A DNA stretch of 64,000 bases. Origin: an uncultured Bacteroidia bacterium (GTDB taxonomy: Bacteria > Bacteroidota > Bacteroidia > Bacteroidales > F082). The position numbers and the translations under genes are program-made. The notes under the pieces were generated by a model. That model had not been told where the DNA came from. It saw only the letters and a list, made by a program, of their open reading frames with translations, and made no database searches. The stretch is taken from assembly GCA_913009755.1 (NCBI GenBank), contig CAJVWU010000006.1:1-64000 (forward strand), read 5' to 3'. The stretch's first letter is position 1. Every line of letters begins with the position of its first letter. Positions 31,929-42,000 of the stretch are shown piece by piece.

Positions 31929-32513
31929 ATGAAAAAAGATATTATAATATCAGGGGTAGGTGGTCAGGGTATCCTTACCATCGCAGCCACCATTGGCACG
32001 GCAGCATTAATTGAGGGGTTACATCTTAAACAATCGGAAGTACACGGTATGGCGCAACGTGGCGGTGATGTCCAGGCTCACCTCCGTTTATCTTCCGGTC
32101 CCATCGCCTCCGACCTGATCCCCGAAGGGGAAGCAGACCTCATTATTTCGGTTGAACCGCTCGAATCACTCCGGTTTGTCAATATGCTTAACACCGAAAC
32201 CGGCTGGTTGATCACAAGCATGAACCCATTCAATAACATCCGCAATTATCCACAGCTTGAAGAAATATTGCATGCCATCTGGAAATTACCCCGGTATGTT
32301 ACCATAGATGCAGAACGGGTAGCCAAAGACCAGGGATCGGTTAAAGCTGCCAATATTGTTGTACTGGGTTCAGCTTCCCCTTTTCTGGGTCTTAATTACG
32401 GTTCACTGGAAAAGGCTCTGGAAAAAATGTTTTCAAAAAAAGGCAAAGACATGGTTATATTAAACCATAAAGCCCTTAAAGCAGGCAGGGACTACGCTGA
32501 AAAACACACTTAA
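31929..32513 (+). CDS. iorB: Indolepyruvate ferredoxin oxidoreductase beta subunit
   Basis: A 194-residue subunit of the 2-oxoacid:acceptor oxidoreductase gamma/beta type. The start DIIISGVGGQGILTIAATIG is the characteristic Gly-rich motif. KQSEVHGMAQRGGDVQAHLR and DLIISVEPLESLRFV are further family blocks. It forms the complex with the preceding IorA-like subunit. The operon has only these two genes. Confidence 0.9.
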   Translation: MKKDIIISGVGGQGILTIAATIGTAALIEGLHLKQSEVHGMAQRGGDVQAHLRLSSGPIASDLIPEGEADLIISVEPLESLRFVNMLNTETGWLITSMNPFNNIRNYPQLEEILHAIWKLPRYVTIDAERVAKDQGSVKAANIVVLGSASPFLGLNYGSLEKALEKMFSKKGKDMVILNHKALKAGRDYAEKHT

Positions 32514-32544
32514 TAATCTTCCTGTTTTCAAAACCGGAAAACCG

Positions 32545-32552
32545 TATTTTTG
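32545..32552 (+). promoter_or_regulatory. -7 promoter element (TATTTTTG) for the M23 peptidase
   Basis: An exact TAnnTTTG match 25 bp before the ATG at 32578. Confidence 0.55.
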
Positions 32553-32577
32553 CACTCATTTATTTGAGAGGTAACTT

Positions 32578-33795
32578 ATGCTGAGAAAACTTTTTTATTG
32601 TTTTATTATATTGTTTTTGTTCTTGCTTTCATGTAGCCGTCCCGAAAAAAATATCCCCGTAAAAAATACAGTGGAGATTCCTGAACCGGCAAAAATATAC
32701 GGGATAGCCGTAGATAGCTTACATGTGATAAAAGACAAAGTCAAAAAAAATGAATTCCTGGCCGATATCCTCCTGAGATACGGCGTTGACTATGCCGCCA
32801 TTGATTACATTGCACGACACACAAAAGACACCTTTGACGTAAGAAAGATCAGGCGGGGGAATCCTTATACAGTAATCCAAACCAACGATTCAATTCCAAA
32901 AACCCTGTATTTTATTTATGAAATTACACCTTCTTCTTTTGTGATGTATCATTTGTCTGATTCGTTATATGCTAAGCTGGGACATAAGAAGGTAATTACG
33001 AAAACTGAAAAACTTTCGGGTACTATCCGGTCATCACTCTGGAATTCACTGGTTGACCAGGGTGCGGATCCGAACCTGGCCAATAACCTTTCGGAAATCT
33101 ATGCCTGGACAATTGACTTCTTCGGCTTACAAAAAGGGGATTCGTACAAAGCAATTTATGAAAAGTATTTTGTGAATGGCCGTTATATCAGTTTGGGAAG
33201 AGTTAAGGCAGCTTCCTTTAATCATAACGGAAAAAATATTTATGCTTTTTATTTTGTACAAAATGATAAAGGCGATTATTTTGACGAAAAGGGCAACAGC
33301 CTTGAACGGACTTTTCTTAAAGCACCTTTACGCTTTACGCGCATAAGTTCACGATTTTCAAACAGTCGGTGGCATCCGGTTCTCAAAATAAGAAGGCCTC
33401 ATCACGGTGTGGATTATGCAGCACCCATGGGCACACCGGTCCATACGGTTGGCGACGGCACTGTGATTGCCAAAGGCTATCAAAAACGTGGCGGTGGCAA
33501 CTATCTTAAAATCAAACATAACGGGACTTATACAACTTCTTATATGCACCTGAATGGGTTTGCTAAAGGGATGAAAGCGGGTAAAAAAGTTAAACAGGGT
33601 GACCTGATCGGTTATGTTGGCAAAACCGGCCTTGCCACCGGCCCACACCTTGATTTCAGGTTTTACAGGAACGGCAGGGCGATTAACCCGCTAAAAGTTG
33701 AATCACCCCCTGCCAAGCCCGTTGATCCGGCTTACCAAGCAGCCTTCGATTCGGTTGTGGCACATTACATTCCCCTGCTCGATTCGATTAAATAA
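32578..33795 (+). CDS. M23 family metallopeptidase lipoprotein (LytM-like)
   Basis: A 405-residue envelope protein. The lipobox is LLSC (C19). Residues ~45-250 form an N-terminal domain resembling the OapA/LysM-like region of periplasmic M23 proteins (FLADILLRYGVDYAAIDYIA). The LytM domain (~255-375) has the zinc motif HHGVD (H275 and D279), MHLNG (H324) and GPHLDF (H357, D359). Canonical enzymes have HxH at the last site; here the second His is Asp, which could still coordinate zinc. It should cleave peptidoglycan peptides during growth or act as a regulator of such enzymes. It stands alone. Confidence 0.88.
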   Translation: MLRKLFYCFIILFLFLLSCSRPEKNIPVKNTVEIPEPAKIYGIAVDSLHVIKDKVKKNEFLADILLRYGVDYAAIDYIARHTKDTFDVRKIRRGNPYTVIQTNDSIPKTLYFIYEITPSSFVMYHLSDSLYAKLGHKKVITKTEKLSGTIRSSLWNSLVDQGADPNLANNLSEIYAWTIDFFGLQKGDSYKAIYEKYFVNGRYISLGRVKAASFNHNGKNIYAFYFVQNDKGDYFDEKGNSLERTFLKAPLRFTRISSRFSNSRWHPVLKIRRPHHGVDYAAPMGTPVHTVGDGTVIAKGYQKRGGGNYLKIKHNGTYTTSYMHLNGFAKGMKAGKKVKQGDLIGYVGKTGLATGPHLDFRFYRNGRAINPLKVESPPAKPVDPAYQAAFDSVVAHYIPLLDSIK

Positions 33796-33803
33796 TCTCT
33801 CCG

Positions 33804-34668
33804 TTGTTGGTGTCCTCACTTACAACATTTATTGCCACACGCTTTTATAATTTTCTGAATTTGCCTCAAAAAATCGTATTGATTACAAAAGATAACAACA
33901 ATGAAATTAACTACCTATACTCCGCCACCGGCAACAAACTCGCCAACCTCACCACAACCAACCACGCCATTGTAACCACAACCGATTATATTGATAACTT
34001 TGTTTACGAAAACAACGAACTGAAATACATTTTGACAGCAGAAGGCCGCATAGTACCCAACAGGACGGGAGGATACGATTACCAGTTAGGTAGATTTTTA
34101 TGCACTGATCCATTAGCAGATAAATTCGTTTGGGTATCTCCATATAATTATGCTGAAAATTCTCCAATTTCTAACGTTGATTTTTGGGGTTTACAAAAAG
34201 TCTTTTTTCAAAAAGCACTTACGAATGACGAAAATTATCAAAAAGTATCTAATATTAATAAGCAAACAAGATTATAAAAACTATACTAGATTTAAACGTG
34301 GATATTTTGATCATGTAAATGATTCTGAAATTGGCGTTGCATTTGAAAATGGCGAGAAAGGAGTTATAGCTATTGGATTGAATGATATAGATAATGACGA
34401 TATTATAGATAAAGATAAAAAAGCAGACAAAGCTTCATCTTTAAATCATGAAGAAATTGCCCATGGTTTAGATGTACTTTTAAATGGGAAACAAACTAAA
34501 TCAACTGAGGAAGGTCATAAATTTTATTATGGAGTTGAAGACTATAACTCTCCTTCAAATGAAGAGGTATTGAAAGATAAGAAATATAATGGTACAATAG
34601 CAAAAGAACAACTTTTGGAAATATACAAAATAATTGATAACAATGAAGACAAAAACAAGAAACGATAA
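33804..34668 (+). pseudogene. RHS-repeat protein C-terminal fragment with HEXXH-type toxin tip, frameshifted
   Basis: The first frame (to TAA ~34275) carries RHS-core remnants: LYSATGNKLANLTTTN, TTDYIDNFVYENNELKYILT, EGRIVPNRTGGYDYQ, LGRFLCTDPLADKFVWVSPY and NYAENSPISNVDFWGLQ. Between GGYDYQ and LGRFL the usual ~40 residues (DHLGNTR region) are missing. A second frame, shifted near 34262-34278, continues YTRFKRGYFDHVNDSEIGVA and contains NHEEIAHGLD, an HEXXH zinc-protease motif at 34447-34464, and ends at 34668. So the toxin tip is a putative metallopeptidase. No ATG precedes the core and the N-terminal ~90% of an RHS protein is absent. Base composition turns AT-rich from ~34150. Confidence 0.75.
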
Positions 34669-34712
34669 TCAATCCTGTAATAAGGCATTATTTTAAAAAA
34701 AATTATCATTCG

Positions 34713-35333
34713 TTGCAAATTCTTTTTATATCAAACATACTTGCTTTAACCTCTTGTTCTAATAATTCTGTAAATCAATGTCTTAAAAATTATTTTTTAG
34801 AAACAACTAATATTAATCAGCCTCCATCGTTTAAAATTATAAAGGAAATAAAGCAAAAAAACTCCGGATGTGAATATATTATTACGATAGTGTGTTCTGT
34901 TTTTAACCGTGATTATTTCCCAAATACCATATTTTATAAAAATAATAGGAAATTTTTCATTCAATTCACCGAGCCGAAAACAAAGCCTGCAATTTTGTTT
35001 GATTTATCAAGTGAAGTTGGTAAAGAAGAAAATCTTGTTATTGAAACAATTAATAATCGGAAAAATAGTTTAAAAGAAACGTTTTCAGTAATTCTTGAGA
35101 AGAAACTAAAATGTAAGGATGAAATAGTTTATGTATTTAGAATAAAAGGTTTTTTTCGTTATTATGAGGGATTGTTTGATATAGTTTATTTTGTGACAGA
35201 TGAAGCAGGGGTAATTGGATCATATATTTCAAAGTTTACCGACAAGGGTGTTGAAATTTATTTGGCCCCTGGAGGTAATATCTGTAGAGAACAAATTGAC
35301 TATTCGAAAATGGAAGAAGGTAGCTTTAGATAA
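34713..35333 (+). CDS. Lipoprotein next to the RHS toxin tip (candidate immunity protein)
   Basis: A 206-residue protein with a lipoprotein signal (ILFISNILALTSC) and no family that I recognise. The mature part alternates charged and aromatic residues (YVFRIKGFFRYYEGLFDIVY) as in a beta-rich fold. The start is uncertain: the frame has no ATG, and TTG 34713 is the best candidate. It lies 44 bp behind the RHS toxin tip, shares its low GC content, and is followed by a terminator, so an immunity function in the periplasm is a reasonable inference. It may itself be a decaying gene. Confidence 0.5.
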   Translation: MQILFISNILALTSCSNNSVNQCLKNYFLETTNINQPPSFKIIKEIKQKNSGCEYIITIVCSVFNRDYFPNTIFYKNNRKFFIQFTEPKTKPAILFDLSSEVGKEENLVIETINNRKNSLKETFSVILEKKLKCKDEIVYVFRIKGFFRYYEGLFDIVYFVTDEAGVIGSYISKFTDKGVEIYLAPGGNICREQIDYSKMEEGSFR

Positions 35334-35462
35334 ACTCCCTCCTGGCGCAAGATACTGTGTTAAAATCCAAATTTATTTTCATTTTTTTCAAAGTGTTTTA
35401 TTAATTTTGACACTAGCCGAAAGAGGGCTTTGGTTGATACTTTGAACTGAAGTCTATCTTGT

Positions 35463-35493
35463 ATAGTGGGAGTTTGTCTCCCACTATTTTTTT
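35463..35493 (+). terminator. Rho-independent terminator
   Basis: Perfect stem ATAGTGGGAG/CTCCCACTAT (35463-35472 with 35478-35487), a 5-nt loop and seven T residues. It closes the RHS/lipoprotein segment. Confidence 0.88.
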
Positions 35494-35563
35494 GCTCCGC
35501 AAAAAAGCCGAAAGAAGGCTTGATCTCCACATTATCTGATGTCTATTGATTTCCTTCATAACT

Positions 35564-35690
35564 TATGCTGCTATGTTCTGTTGGTAATTTTCAACATAGG
35601 TTGTATCATTTTTCCACAGAGTATAGATTAAACCCAGGAGCTTCCTTTGAACCGCTGTGGCAGCTACCATGGACAATCCTTTCTTTTCAA
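35564..35690 (-). mobile_element. IS110-family transposase C-terminal remnant
   Basis: The minus strand encodes FEKKGLSMVAATAVQRKLLG then LIYTLWKNDTTYVENYQQ, then a stop at 35564-35566. This resembles the last ~40 residues of IS110/IS116/IS902 transposases (xxVAxxRKLLxLIYTLWK). The rest of the element is missing and the break abuts the RhuM remnant on the other strand, so this is a scar of an old insertion and deletion. Confidence 0.6.
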
Positions 35691-35707
35691 AGAGTAGATT
35701 CAAAAAA

Positions 35708-36094
35708 GTTAATCTCGGCCTTAGCAGTTTCAAAGGAATGAAACCAACAAAAAAAGAAACAGAAATAGCAAAGAACTATCTTTCAGAACCGGAACGAAAT
35801 ATACTGAACCGAATTGTTACAGCATTTCTTGAAATTGCCGAGATTCAGGCACTCAATCAAACGCCAATGTATATGAAAGATTGGATTGAGCAACTTGATA
35901 CTTTCCTGAAAATGACGAAAAAGGACGTCCTAAAACATGCGGGGAGCATAAGCCACCCGTAAGCATTACAAAAAGCACATTCAGAATATGAGAAATACAA
36001 AGAGCTAATTAAAAATGAAATTTCAGAGGTTGAAAAACATTTTATTAAACAAATTAGCGATACTACAAAAAAGATAAAAAAACAAAAAGGATGA
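35708..36094 (+). pseudogene. RhuM-family protein, C-terminal remnant with an internal stop
   Basis: A frame reading FKKVNLGLSSFKGMKPTKKE, IAKNYLSEPERNILNRIVTA, FLEIAEIQALNQTPMYMKDW and IEQLDTFLKM matches the C-terminal half of virulence RhuM family proteins. It hits TAA at 35960-35962 after GSISHP, then continues in the same frame with ALQKAHSEYEKYKELIKNEI to a stop at 36092-36094. The N-terminal half is missing. The remaining 36095-36363 holds no convincing gene. Confidence 0.7.
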
Positions 36095-36363
36095 CCAATA
36101 ATATGATTCCAAAATGCCACCGCAAAAGCCAGCAGTTAACAACAAATAATATCCCATAGCCGGTGCAGTAGTTATAAGAAAAATGAGAAGTAAAATAAAC
36201 ATACAAGTAATCAACGAAAACCCTGCAAATAAACGGCTACGAGCCATATTTACAAACCGTTATCCCGATGGGATAATTTTCCTGTTCTACGTTGTGTTTT
36301 CTCCCTCAACCCAATAAGATGCGTAAGGATTTCGTCCTGCCGGCGACAAATTATAAAAAGATC

Positions 36364-37395
36364 ATGGAAAAAGTATTGTTGGGGTTTTTGTTTGGTTTTT
36401 TGTTTGTTGCAGCATCCTGTACCAAAAACGACAATCCCCGATCGGCCACACCAAGTGGGGATGAAGGATTGTGGCTTGTGCCGCCAGGCAAAGTCCTTTT
36501 CAAAGATCTTCCGAAAGACAGAATTCCATCCATTGATAATCCTAAGTTTATTCCGGCAGGCCAAAGCAATTTAAAACCAAATGATCTTGTACTGGTCACG
36601 AATGCAGGGATCGAAACCAGGGTTTATCCTGTGCAGATAATGGATGCCCACGAAATTGTCAATGACCAAATCAACGGAGAATATTTCGCGATCACTTACT
36701 GCCCCAGGACAGGAAGCGCGATGCAATGGAACCGGAAAATTAACGGAAAGGTCACTGAATTCGGCGTTTCGGGCATGTTGTACAACGAAAATCTGATGCC
36801 ATACGACCGGAACACGGAAAGCATCTGGTCGCAAATGAAAATGCAATGCGTGAATGGAATCCTGATTGGGATGATTCCAGAAACTAAATCCGTTTTGGAA
36901 ATTAAATTTTCAACCCTTATAAATGCATATCCTAATGCAATGGTACTTAATCCGGCCGGGTTGAGGCAAACCGGTTTCCTGAAAAATGAACCTGATGACG
37001 GTGAAAATAATGTCATCCTGCCATCCGGTCAGCAATATTTCGGCATTGTAAAAAATGACCGTCTCTTACTTTTTAATTTTCAGTTGTTTAAAGAAGGGGT
37101 TCAAGTGTTTATAACCAATTTTAGGGGTTCTTCACTGATTGTTTGCGGTAGTTATGAATTGCATCTTTATACCGCTTTTTTAAATAAAACATCAGCCGAC
37201 AAGTATAAATACAGCCCCGTACAAAACGAGTTGCCAGTCATTATGAAAGATGACAGAGGAAACAGGTATGACCTGTTTGGAGAAGTCGTTGAGGGCCCGG
37301 ACAAAGGAAGCCGTCTTGAAACGGCCACCGCTTATGTTGCGCGGTCATTTGCCTGGGATTTGTTTTTCAGTGATATTGAATTATTTAAACAATAG
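36364..37395 (+). CDS. DUF3179 domain lipoprotein
   Basis: A 343-residue lipoprotein (signal ending VAASC, C19). The DUF3179 domain is recognised by FAITYCPRTGSAMQWNRKIN, FGVSGMLYNENLMPYDRNTE and SIWSQMKMQCVNG. In most family members the YCP motif reads YCPLCxxA; here the second Cys is replaced (YCPRTGSA). The function of DUF3179 proteins is unknown. ATG 36364 is preferred to an upstream ATG/GTG-rich stretch because it begins a clean signal peptide. A bidirectional terminator separates it from the convergent SusD gene. Confidence 0.85.
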   Translation: MEKVLLGFLFGFLFVAASCTKNDNPRSATPSGDEGLWLVPPGKVLFKDLPKDRIPSIDNPKFIPAGQSNLKPNDLVLVTNAGIETRVYPVQIMDAHEIVNDQINGEYFAITYCPRTGSAMQWNRKINGKVTEFGVSGMLYNENLMPYDRNTESIWSQMKMQCVNGILIGMIPETKSVLEIKFSTLINAYPNAMVLNPAGLRQTGFLKNEPDDGENNVILPSGQQYFGIVKNDRLLLFNFQLFKEGVQVFITNFRGSSLIVCGSYELHLYTAFLNKTSADKYKYSPVQNELPVIMKDDRGNRYDLFGEVVEGPDKGSRLETATAYVARSFAWDLFFSDIELFKQ

Positions 37396-37427
37396 CACCG
37401 TCCGGATTGTCTACAACCACAAACATA

Positions 37428-37460
37428 AAAAAAGACCGCCTTGTTGGACGGTCTTTTTTT
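37428..37460. terminator. Bidirectional terminator
   Basis: GACCG/CGGTC arms with adjacent CC/GG pairing, flanked by an A-run (37426-37433) and a T-run (37454-37460). It serves the DUF3179 gene and the convergent SusD gene. Confidence 0.8.
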
Positions 37461-37487
37461 ATTTTCATCAAATATTCTTATTCAGGA

Positions 37488-39017
37488 TTATTTATCCCAG
37501 AATATGTGTGTTTTTAAAAGGTCTCCACCTATTGCACTGGCAGCTTCGGCATACGAAGCGGCATTCAGTGTTTGTTCGGCAATAGGATAGGTAATCCTCC
37601 TAGGTACTGTTCCACCTGATCCCTCAGCAGGGGAAGGCACCTGATGCATTTCCGGATAACCCAGCCTTCTGAATGACGTGTATCCGACAAAGCCTCTGTA
37701 ATAAAAAGCCAGCCATGCCTGGATGCCAATCTTTTGGTGCCAGTCGCCGGGAGCAGTACTATAGGCCACATCGGGATTGGCAAGATAAGCAGCAGTCATG
37801 GAAGCAACATCGGTTGGGTTATAATGTTTGCCCAGCCAGAAGTTCATAGATGAAGTAATCCCTTTATTATACCAATCTTCAGCAGAACCACCCACAGAGT
37901 AACCTCTCTCGGCAGCTTCGGACAGGTAAAAACACATTTCGGTATAATCCAGCATGACCATCGGGAAAGTTTCATCAGCCACATTGCTGCCATCAACATC
38001 CGTTGAAAGCCGCTCACCGGCATCAGTATTTGTATTGGGAATGTGTGAATACTGGGTATAAGCACTGCTGTATCCGGCATCACCACCATAATAAGCCAAT
38101 TTAACCTCAGCAGGATTTGATGAAGTATCAACCAGGGTAAAATAAGGATATAGACGCGGGTCTGCCAGATCGTTCATTATATCAATAATTGTACTTGTTG
38201 CTACATAATCATGCCTGCCACTTTGGATCAAATTCTCGAAGATCGGGTTGGCATTAATTCCGCCGGGGTAAGCAAGCTCACAATTTTCACCCGGCCCAAA
38301 GCCTTTTTTATATGCCAATTCTACCGTCTTTTTAGCCAATGTTTCATCAACAGATGACAAGGTAATCCCCAGTTTAACTTTCAGGGTATTGGCAAACTTT
38401 TTCCACATGTCCACATCACCACTAAAATAGAGGTCATCACTACCAAAGCTACCATTCGTTGCGTCTAATCCGCCAAGGTCAGTATCCAGCCTGTTGATCA
38501 GATCTTTATAAATGGTAAATGCATCATCATATACCGGTGAAATGTTATCAATATCCAATGCTTCGGTGTAAGGAACATTTCCAAACATATCCACCATTCG
38601 CTGATAGGTGTAAACCATCAGGATATCGGTGATCAGAATCCTGTTTTGCTTGGCTGCTGCTTCAGCATCCCCGGCGGTAACTTCCTCTCCAATAATATTT
38701 TTGGCTTCCAGGAAGTCACGCAGAATATTCCGGTAATAGGTTCTGAAATTATTGCTGGCTATATCCCTGGTAACCACATCGTAGTTGGACTCATCAGTAT
38801 AAGTTGTCTCAGTCCAGTACTGCGCCCAGAGCTTCCAGTTGTTAAGATTAACATTGGGAGTTGCAACCTGGTCGGCAAGGGCTACTTGCGCATTTGCGAA
38901 TAAGAAATTACCAGGAACTTTTGTTGGATGCTTCGTATCCACGTTCAATTTCTCGAGGTCCTTTTGACAGGATGTTATCCCGATCAAAACTATTAATATT
39001 AAATAAATTCTTTTCAT
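37488..39017 (-). CDS. SusD/RagB-like nutrient-binding lipoprotein (SusD-like_2), pair A
   Basis: A 509-residue outer-membrane lipoprotein (lipobox ITSC, C17) that should cap the SusC channel and bind substrate. Helical TPR-like SusD framework blocks are visible: LNVDTKHPTKVPGNFLFANA near the N-terminus, WAQYWTETTYTDESNY, DVPYTEA-like NVPYTEALDI, GDVDMWKKFANTLKVKLGI, and MLDYTEMCFYLSEAAERGYS near the C-terminus. It belongs to the SusD-like_2 subgroup. It lies 12 bp behind its SusC. No glycosidase, sulfatase or regulator is adjacent, so the ligand cannot be guessed. Confidence 0.92.
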   Translation of the reverse strand: MKRIYLILIVLIGITSCQKDLEKLNVDTKHPTKVPGNFLFANAQVALADQVATPNVNLNNWKLWAQYWTETTYTDESNYDVVTRDIASNNFRTYYRNILRDFLEAKNIIGEEVTAGDAEAAAKQNRILITDILMVYTYQRMVDMFGNVPYTEALDIDNISPVYDDAFTIYKDLINRLDTDLGGLDATNGSFGSDDLYFSGDVDMWKKFANTLKVKLGITLSSVDETLAKKTVELAYKKGFGPGENCELAYPGGINANPIFENLIQSGRHDYVATSTIIDIMNDLADPRLYPYFTLVDTSSNPAEVKLAYYGGDAGYSSAYTQYSHIPNTNTDAGERLSTDVDGSNVADETFPMVMLDYTEMCFYLSEAAERGYSVGGSAEDWYNKGITSSMNFWLGKHYNPTDVASMTAAYLANPDVAYSTAPGDWHQKIGIQAWLAFYYRGFVGYTSFRRLGYPEMHQVPSPAEGSGGTVPRRITYPIAEQTLNAASYAEAASAIGGDLLKTHIFWDK

Positions 39018-39029
39018 GATATTTCTTGT

Positions 39030-42000
39030 TTAAAATTGTACTTTAACAGTTAATCCGATATTTCGCGTAGAAGGCATTACGCCCGACTGCCATCCCTGAA
39101 CATTTCCGGCTCCCTGACTGGATTCCGGGTCGGCATAAGGAAGGCTTTTTGAAATAATCCAAAGATTAGATCCAACAAGACTTAATGAAACCGCGTAAAG
39201 CGCTTTCGATTTGTCCATTAACTTCTGGGGCAATGAATAAGTTAAAACAACTTCCCTGAGCTTTACATAATTAGCATTATAAACAAATGCGCTGTTCGGA
39301 TTTCTTGACCAGCCAAATACACGATAGTCATCACCATGTACCCTTGTTGTATTTTTCTCCCAAACGGGTTCTTCAGGGGTACCTGTGTTGACAACACCGT
39401 CCAGAATCAATCCGCCACCATCAGCTAAGGAATTCCTTACCGGATTTCCGAGATCATTGGTGAAAACAGTCTCGGGATATAATCCCGTCCCCATGCCGTA
39501 CCATTGGTCTAAGGAGAATACGCTTCCGCCCTGTTGCCAGTCAATGAGGAAGCTGAATGCCCAGTTGTTAGCGAATGAAAACCTGTTGTTGATCCCAGCA
39601 ATCCAATCCGGGGTAATGTTTCCGATAACCACATCGGAAGTTGATGTCCTCAGGTAGTATCCGTCAGATCCGATAACTTTATCACCATTATCATTGTAAA
39701 CATAATCGGTGCCCTGAATAGTCCCGTAAGGTTCACCCACACGGGCATTAATAGAAACACCACCCTGGAGAGCTGCCAATTGCAGGTTATCAACACCTTC
39801 GGCCAGCGAAACAACTTTGTTTACATTTTTGGCCCAGTTCACTGTAATATCCCACCTGAATTTCGTTTTCGCCACAGGTGCCCCGGTCAAGGTTAGTTCC
39901 CAGCCGGCATTTTGAATCTCACCGGCATTTACATATTTAAAGGAATATCCTGTTGCGGTGGACACGGCTACAGGAAGAATCTGGTCAACTGTATTGTTTT
40001 TATAATAAGCCAAATCGAAGCCCAATCTTTTTTGGAGCATGGTCATTTCCAAGCCGGCTTCAATACTGGTTGTTGTTTCCGGTTTCAGATTGGGATTGTT
40101 TTTGGTACTGGGTACCGAGAACAAAGGCGTAACACCGTAAGAGGGAAACTGTGTATAAGTGTCTGTAATACTTGCAAAAGGCGCATCGTTACCGACCTGT
40201 GCATAGCCAAGCCTTAATTTACCGAGTTGTAACCAGTCTGCCTTTACCAATTCGGAGAAAAGCCAACTGGCAGAAATAGAAGGATAATAATAAGTATTTT
40301 TATCTGGCGGAAGTGTTGAAGACTGGTCTCTCCTGATACTTCCGTCAATATAAATTTGATTGATAAGTCCCAGTGATACACTTGCATAATAACCGTTAAC
40401 GCCAATAGTAGCCAAACGTTCATCAGGAGGTGACTGGGCATTTCTGCTGTTTGAAAGCGTATACAAATCGGGGACAATCAAACCACCCTGAGTTGAAGCA
40501 TAAAGCAGATCGTTCTTTTGCCTTCTGATATTGACCCCCAATAAAACATTCAAACTAACACTTTTCCAGCTTTGGTTATATGTGCCCATAATGTCCGTAT
40601 TGGATTCGGTAAAATTCTGGGTACGCCTGGCATATCCTGAAGTGACATTGGGACGGCCAACGCCAAATTCACCCGAGGCAGAACCAATGGCTTTTCTTTC
40701 TTCCAACAGATAGCTGTAAGTATCAAAACCGAAGCGGCCCATAACATCAAAATGTTTATTGATCTTCCAATTAACCATGGCATAACCCAATAAACGGCTT
40801 CTTCCGTCTGTTTCATAGTTTTTATAACGAACCCAGTACGGGTTATCCCAATAGGCCGGCGCATGATCATAAGGACTGTTTGGGTTCCAGGTAAGGTTGT
40901 TGCCTGTGTTGTCAAACAGTTGTTGCTGTTCTTTATAATCCACATTGGTTTCCATCCACTGCCGGAACGAGGAAAAGATGTTATCGCTATATCCGGTTGA
41001 GTTACGTCCTTTGCTGCTCATTTTGATATAGGTTAACTTACCCGTAACCGTTAAGCCATGAACAATCTCATACGAACCGGAAAAATCCAGGTTGTTCTTA
41101 TTCATATAACTGTTGGGTAAAATACCCGAACCGGTATTGTTTGTATAAGCCAGCCTGAAAGTGGTTGACTCTCCGCCACCGGCAACTGCAACCGTATTTG
41201 AAAAGTTCCATGCATTTTGCATGAAATAGGCCGGGCCGTTTTCAGCAGCTACCCACGGCCTTGCTTTTTTGTAATAAGGAGAGGCAGGATAATAAGAATC
41301 GTATTGATAAACCATCAAAGACGGGTCAAATTTCTGGCCGAATGAAGCATCTTCATAAGTAGGAACTGTTAAATCCAACTTACCGTCACCATTAATGTCC
41401 CAATCCCTGTCCAATCCGGGATATTCCGGGCCACCGCTGTAGAACCAGCCGTAACCGGCACCATATTGCTGCTGGTATGTGGGGAAAGTGCTTCTATCAA
41501 CCATTCCCACTGTAGCGTTTGAACTGAGGGTGACACCCCAGCGTTTTTGACCGGGTTCGGATCTTTTACCTTTTTTGGTCGTGATCATAATAACCCCATT
41601 GGCCGCACGTGATCCGTAAAGTGCGGTAGCTGCAGCACCTTTCAGTATGTCAATTGATGCAATATCACTGGCATCAATGTCGGCGGCAGCGTTTCCATAG
41701 TCGTATCCGTTACGCCCGCTCACCTGGCCGGGATCATTAACAATGTCGTTGCTGATGGGTACACCATCCACAACGAACAACGCCTGGTTATTCCCTGTTA
41801 AAGAAGATGAACCCCTGATAATAACATTGGTGGAGCCACCTAAGTTATTATTCTGTTTGATGTCAACACCGGCAGATTTGCCTTGAAGGTTGTTGATGAA
41901 ATTGGCTGTTTTAACCTGACTGATTTCATCTCCGCTTAGTTTTTGCGTGGCGTAACCCAGTGATTTCTTTTTCCGGGAAATACCGAGAGCCGTTACAACA

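Noticed and set aside
35215-35445. Plus-strand frame of 76 codons after the candidate immunity gene
   Set aside because: It overlaps the lipoprotein gene in another frame and has no recognisable features.
36023-36247. Minus-strand 74-codon hydrophobic frame overlapping the RhuM remnant
   Set aside because: The hydrophobic run is the complement of an A-rich coding remnant. No promoter or family was recognised, so a real small membrane protein is possible but unsupported.
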